Assembly (NCBI GenBank): GCA_002729015.1
Contig: PBVO01000147.1
Location: 3,474-12,350, forward strand
Direction: 5' to 3'
Origin: Candidatus Poribacteria bacterium
GTDB taxonomy: Bacteria; Poribacteria; WGA-4E; UBA9662
Length of the DNA: 8,877 nucleotides
The notes under the pieces were generated by a model, which searched no databases, was not told the DNA's origin, and saw only the letters and a list, made by a program, of their open reading frames with translations. Made by a program: the position numbers and the translations under genes. Positions 6,765 through 8,877 of the stretch are shown in pieces (position 1 is the stretch's first letter; the number at the start of each line of letters is the position of its first letter).

Positions 6765-8447
6765 CTAATTCCAAATTTGACAATCAGGTAATGATTGACG
6801 CAATTCTTTCTTCGCCTCATTACTCATATTTGTTCCTCTTAAAACTAAACGTCTTAGAGTGGTCATTTCTTTGAGGTATGGTAGTGATTGATCTCCTACT
6901 TTCGTTTCATTGAGATCTAAAACGGTTAATTTTGGCATAATTGAAATTTCGGCTATACTCTTGTCGCCGATTGATGTTACGCTAAGGCTTAGTTCTTCTA
7001 GCTGACTTAGATGAGACAAGTAAACTGCTGCCTGATCTGTAATTGACGCGCCTTGTAGGCTTAGCCGTCGCAAAGAAGTTAAGCCCTGTAAGTGCGCAAC
7101 CCCTTGGTCAGTTATAAGAGTAGGTTTTTTTTGCGGTTGGCCAGGTACAGTCTCAAGATCCCATTCAAAACCTCCCAGACTGAGGTCCTGCAGGTTTGGC
7201 ATTTTTGATAGTTCTGCTAGCGTTTTTTCTGTGACCTCAGTTTGAAATAGGTTTAATTCGCGTAGATTTTTTAACCTAGGTAGATGCTTAGCAATTTCGT
7301 CTGTGATACCACAAGATTCTAAGTTAAGTGATTCTAATGTCTTAATTCCTGTCAAAAACTCGATTCCTGATCCTGTTACTCTGCTATTTTTTAATTCTAG
7401 TTGTCGTAGATTTTTCAGATTAGATAAATGTGCCAATCCTTCATCAGCGACTGGTGTTCTGTTCAGTTGTAACTTTTCTAGGTTGTTTAGAACTGATAGA
7501 TGAACCAAAAATTGGCCTTGAAGAGGTGTAAAACTTAAGTTTAAAGACTTGAGATGTCGAGATTTCAAATAACTTAAACCTTTTCCATGGATCCTAGTAT
7601 GACTTAAATCAAGTATTTGTAAGGATCTGAGATTAGCTAGTACACTTAGTCCCATATCACTGATTTGGCTGCTTTGTAGGTCTAAAAATTTGATCTTAAC
7701 TAGGTTAGCCAGTGCCGGCATTCCTTTATCACCGACAAAAAAAGGGACGGCTAATTCTTCTAGCTGAGAATGTTTTTTCAAGTACATCAACCCAACATCA
7801 CCAACATTAGTCTCTCTCAAACGAATTACTCTGAGATTGGTTAAATCAGTTAGATGACTTAGACCAGTATCTCCGACATAGGTGTCGTCTAAATTGAGTG
7901 CCTCTAGAGATTTCAGACCAGCCAAATGGACTATGCCTTCATCATTCAAGTTCGCTTCTTGCATATCTAGTACTTTTAGCTGAATTAAGTTCGTAATATG
8001 GTAAAGTTGATCTTGATCCTCCAAATCATTAAGATCTAAGCGATATAGACGATCCAAATCAAGATTAGCTATATCTTCCAGGTGGTTAGCAGTGTAAGGA
8101 GTTGTTTGTAATCTGATTTGTTGGCTCGAGTGTGTTTTTGGAATTATCATCTTTTTTTGATTTACCAGAACCCAACCAGTACGATCGTTTTCTATTTCTT
8201 TTTGTAGTCCCATCTGCATCCAAGAAGCGGGCTTCGGATTCTCAAACTCAGGCCAAGGTTGCTCGTTATCCATTTTCATAGTTCTGAGATAGAAACGCCC
8301 CCACTTCGCACTATTTTCTATATTTTCATTTACTTTGATTGAGGGCTGTTTGGTTGAAACTAGTTTGCTACAACCCGTAAGGACAGACAATAACGCGAGA
8401 ATGCCCTGACATACACGTATCAGATTCAATTTAATAACCCACCTCAT
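6765..8447 (-). CDS. Leucine-rich-repeat lipoprotein
   Basis: This is a 560-residue secreted lipoprotein. Residues 1-25 form a lipoprotein signal peptide: basic residues 2, 6 and 11, a hydrophobic stretch G-I-L-A-L-L-S-V, then the lipobox L-T-G-C with Cys26 as the lipidated residue. Residue +2 is Ser, not Asp, which in well-studied Gram-negatives would favour the outer membrane. Residues 27-130 are a non-repeat region without a recognised domain. From about 134, and clearly from 157, come 16 leucine-rich repeats of 24 residues (two of 23), of the form L-x-x-L-x-L-x-x-T-x-V-x-D-x-G-L-x-x-L. They start at 157, 181, 205, 229, 252, 276, 299, 323, 347, 371, 395, 419, 459, 483, 507 and 531. The repeat starting at 419 carries an extra 16 residues or so. 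The end, L-R-Q-S-L-P-D-C-Q-I-W, resembles the C-terminal cap of planctomycete-type repeat proteins. The role is probably binding of a protein or ligand at the cell surface. The gene begins inside the creatininase gene (17-bp overlap), which implies an operon and probably coupled translation. No strong Shine-Dalgarno sequence is seen. Confidence 0.88.
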   Translation of the reverse strand: MRWVIKLNLIRVCQGILALLSVLTGCSKLVSTKQPSIKVNENIENSAKWGRFYLRTMKMDNEQPWPEFENPKPASWMQMGLQKEIENDRTGWVLVNQKKMIIPKTHSSQQIRLQTTPYTANHLEDIANLDLDRLYRLDLNDLEDQDQLYHITNLIQLKVLDMQEANLNDEGIVHLAGLKSLEALNLDDTYVGDTGLSHLTDLTNLRVIRLRETNVGDVGLMYLKKHSQLEELAVPFFVGDKGMPALANLVKIKFLDLQSSQISDMGLSVLANLRSLQILDLSHTRIHGKGLSYLKSRHLKSLNLSFTPLQGQFLVHLSVLNNLEKLQLNRTPVADEGLAHLSNLKNLRQLELKNSRVTGSGIEFLTGIKTLESLNLESCGITDEIAKHLPRLKNLRELNLFQTEVTEKTLAELSKMPNLQDLSLGGFEWDLETVPGQPQKKPTLITDQGVAHLQGLTSLRRLSLQGASITDQAAVYLSHLSQLEELSLSVTSIGDKSIAEISIMPKLTVLDLNETKVGDQSLPYLKEMTTLRRLVLRGTNMSNEAKKELRQSLPDCQIWN

Positions 8448-8877
8448 TTAAGGCTTGCCTCAGTATTTCCACAGATGATTTGAGGTAACTTTGACCGGCT
8501 AAGGCATTGGCCTGTCGAGGATCATTACCACCAACCCCCTGTGGCCATACGGATTTATCTTCTGGTAATTGAGATAAATCAACTAAATCGGGTCTTAGTG
8601 CCATCACCAGTGAGGTTTCATTTTCAGCCGCGTGATCCATTTGACTTTGCCAGTTTTGACGAAAATCTTCAGTCACACCTAGTAGTTTTAGCCCAAACCG
8701 TACTTCCCGCTCAATCAAATGATTGACCCAAGAATTACGAGATGGCCCATGCCCGTCAGCAAATACAACTTTGAAACCAGCTCGTTTCAACTGTATTAGA
8801 ATATTGTCAATTAGCGACATAAATAGACCTTCTGACATCCAGTAACAACTACCGTCGAGCTGGCGATGGGGAGTAGT
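8431..8877 (-). CDS. Creatininase family amidohydrolase, C-terminal part (5' end outside window)
   Basis: The frame stays open to the right end of the window, giving 148 residues. The Met at 8838 is only residue 14 and lies inside the conserved part, so it is not the real start. Features of the family are L-I-D-N-I-L-I-Q-L-K-R-A-G-F-K-V-V (22-38) followed by A-D-G-H-G-P (His43, in the position of the N-G-H-G-G metal-ligand motif) and D-H-A-A-E-N-E-T-S (81-89), equivalent to the H-A-G-x-x-E-T-S signature with Glu85/Glu87. P-x-x-V-D-L-S-Q-L-P follows as in relatives. The N-terminal metal ligands (Glu, His and Asp of the first motifs) lie outside the window. Characterised members are metal-dependent and cut cyclic or linear amides such as creatinine, or act in riboflavin/F420 and mycofactocin pathways; which applies here is unknown. 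The stop codon lies inside the start of the leucine-rich-repeat lipoprotein gene, and the two are probably one transcript. Confidence 0.82.
   Translation of the reverse strand, partial: TTPHRQLDGSCYWMSEGLFMSLIDNILIQLKRAGFKVVFADGHGPSRNSWVNHLIEREVRFGLKLLGVTEDFRQNWQSQMDHAAENETSLVMALRPDLVDLSQLPEDKSVWPQGVGGNDPRQANALAGQSYLKSSVEILRQALNEVGY

Noticed and set aside
7303..7503. Plus-strand open frame opposite the leucine-rich-repeat gene
   Set aside because: It is an antisense shadow of a repetitive coding sequence.
8541..8726. Plus-strand open frame opposite the creatininase gene
   Set aside because: It is an antisense shadow of a conserved enzyme gene.

Overview
The window is an AT-rich bacterial chromosome segment with seven protein-coding genes; two of these run off the window ends. 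I see no rRNA, tRNA, CRISPR array, transposase or phage gene. The mix of genes fits an uncultured, probably marine, heterotroph of the Poribacteria, Planctomycetes or Latescibacteria kind. It includes a DUF6785/DUF6784 membrane protein, a lipoprotein made of regular 24-residue leucine-rich repeats, a creatininase-family amidohydrolase, a Gfo/Idh/MocA dehydrogenase and an acetyl-xylan-esterase-like hydrolase. The taxonomic assignment is an inference from gene families, not something read from a marker gene.

Layout from left to right. (1) The 3' end of an alkaline-phosphatase/phosphodiesterase-superfamily gene lies on the + strand (1-354). (2) A NADP-type 6-phosphogluconate-dehydrogenase-like oxidoreductase with a DUF1932 C-terminus converges on it (473-1348, minus). 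A 10-bp inverted repeat lies just upstream of its start. (3) About 0.9 kb carries no convincing gene (1349-2251). It holds short overlapping open stretches preceded by a strong Shine-Dalgarno sequence, and an AT-rich part with a plausible sigma-70 promoter. (4) Two + strand genes follow: a 635-residue polytopic DUF6785-family membrane protein (2252-4159) and a 348-residue alpha/beta hydrolase with an intact Ser-Asp-His triad (4423-5469). (5) Three minus-strand genes, transcribed in the order creatininase (8877 to 8431), leucine-rich-repeat lipoprotein (8447 to 6765) and Gfo/Idh/MocA oxidoreductase (6678 to 5677), converge on them. The first two overlap by 17 bp, so they are very likely one operon; the third follows after 86 bp.

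Functionally, most products belong to families of small-molecule catabolism: ester, amide and phosphate- or sulfate-ester hydrolysis plus sugar or hydroxy-acid oxidation. They sit beside a possible transporter and a surface lipoprotein. A working hypothesis is an uptake and degradation locus for a modified sugar, acyl or amide compound. The substrate cannot be read from the sequence. The least understood elements are the DUF6785 membrane protein and the leucine-rich-repeat lipoprotein embedded in the creatininase/oxidoreductase operon.
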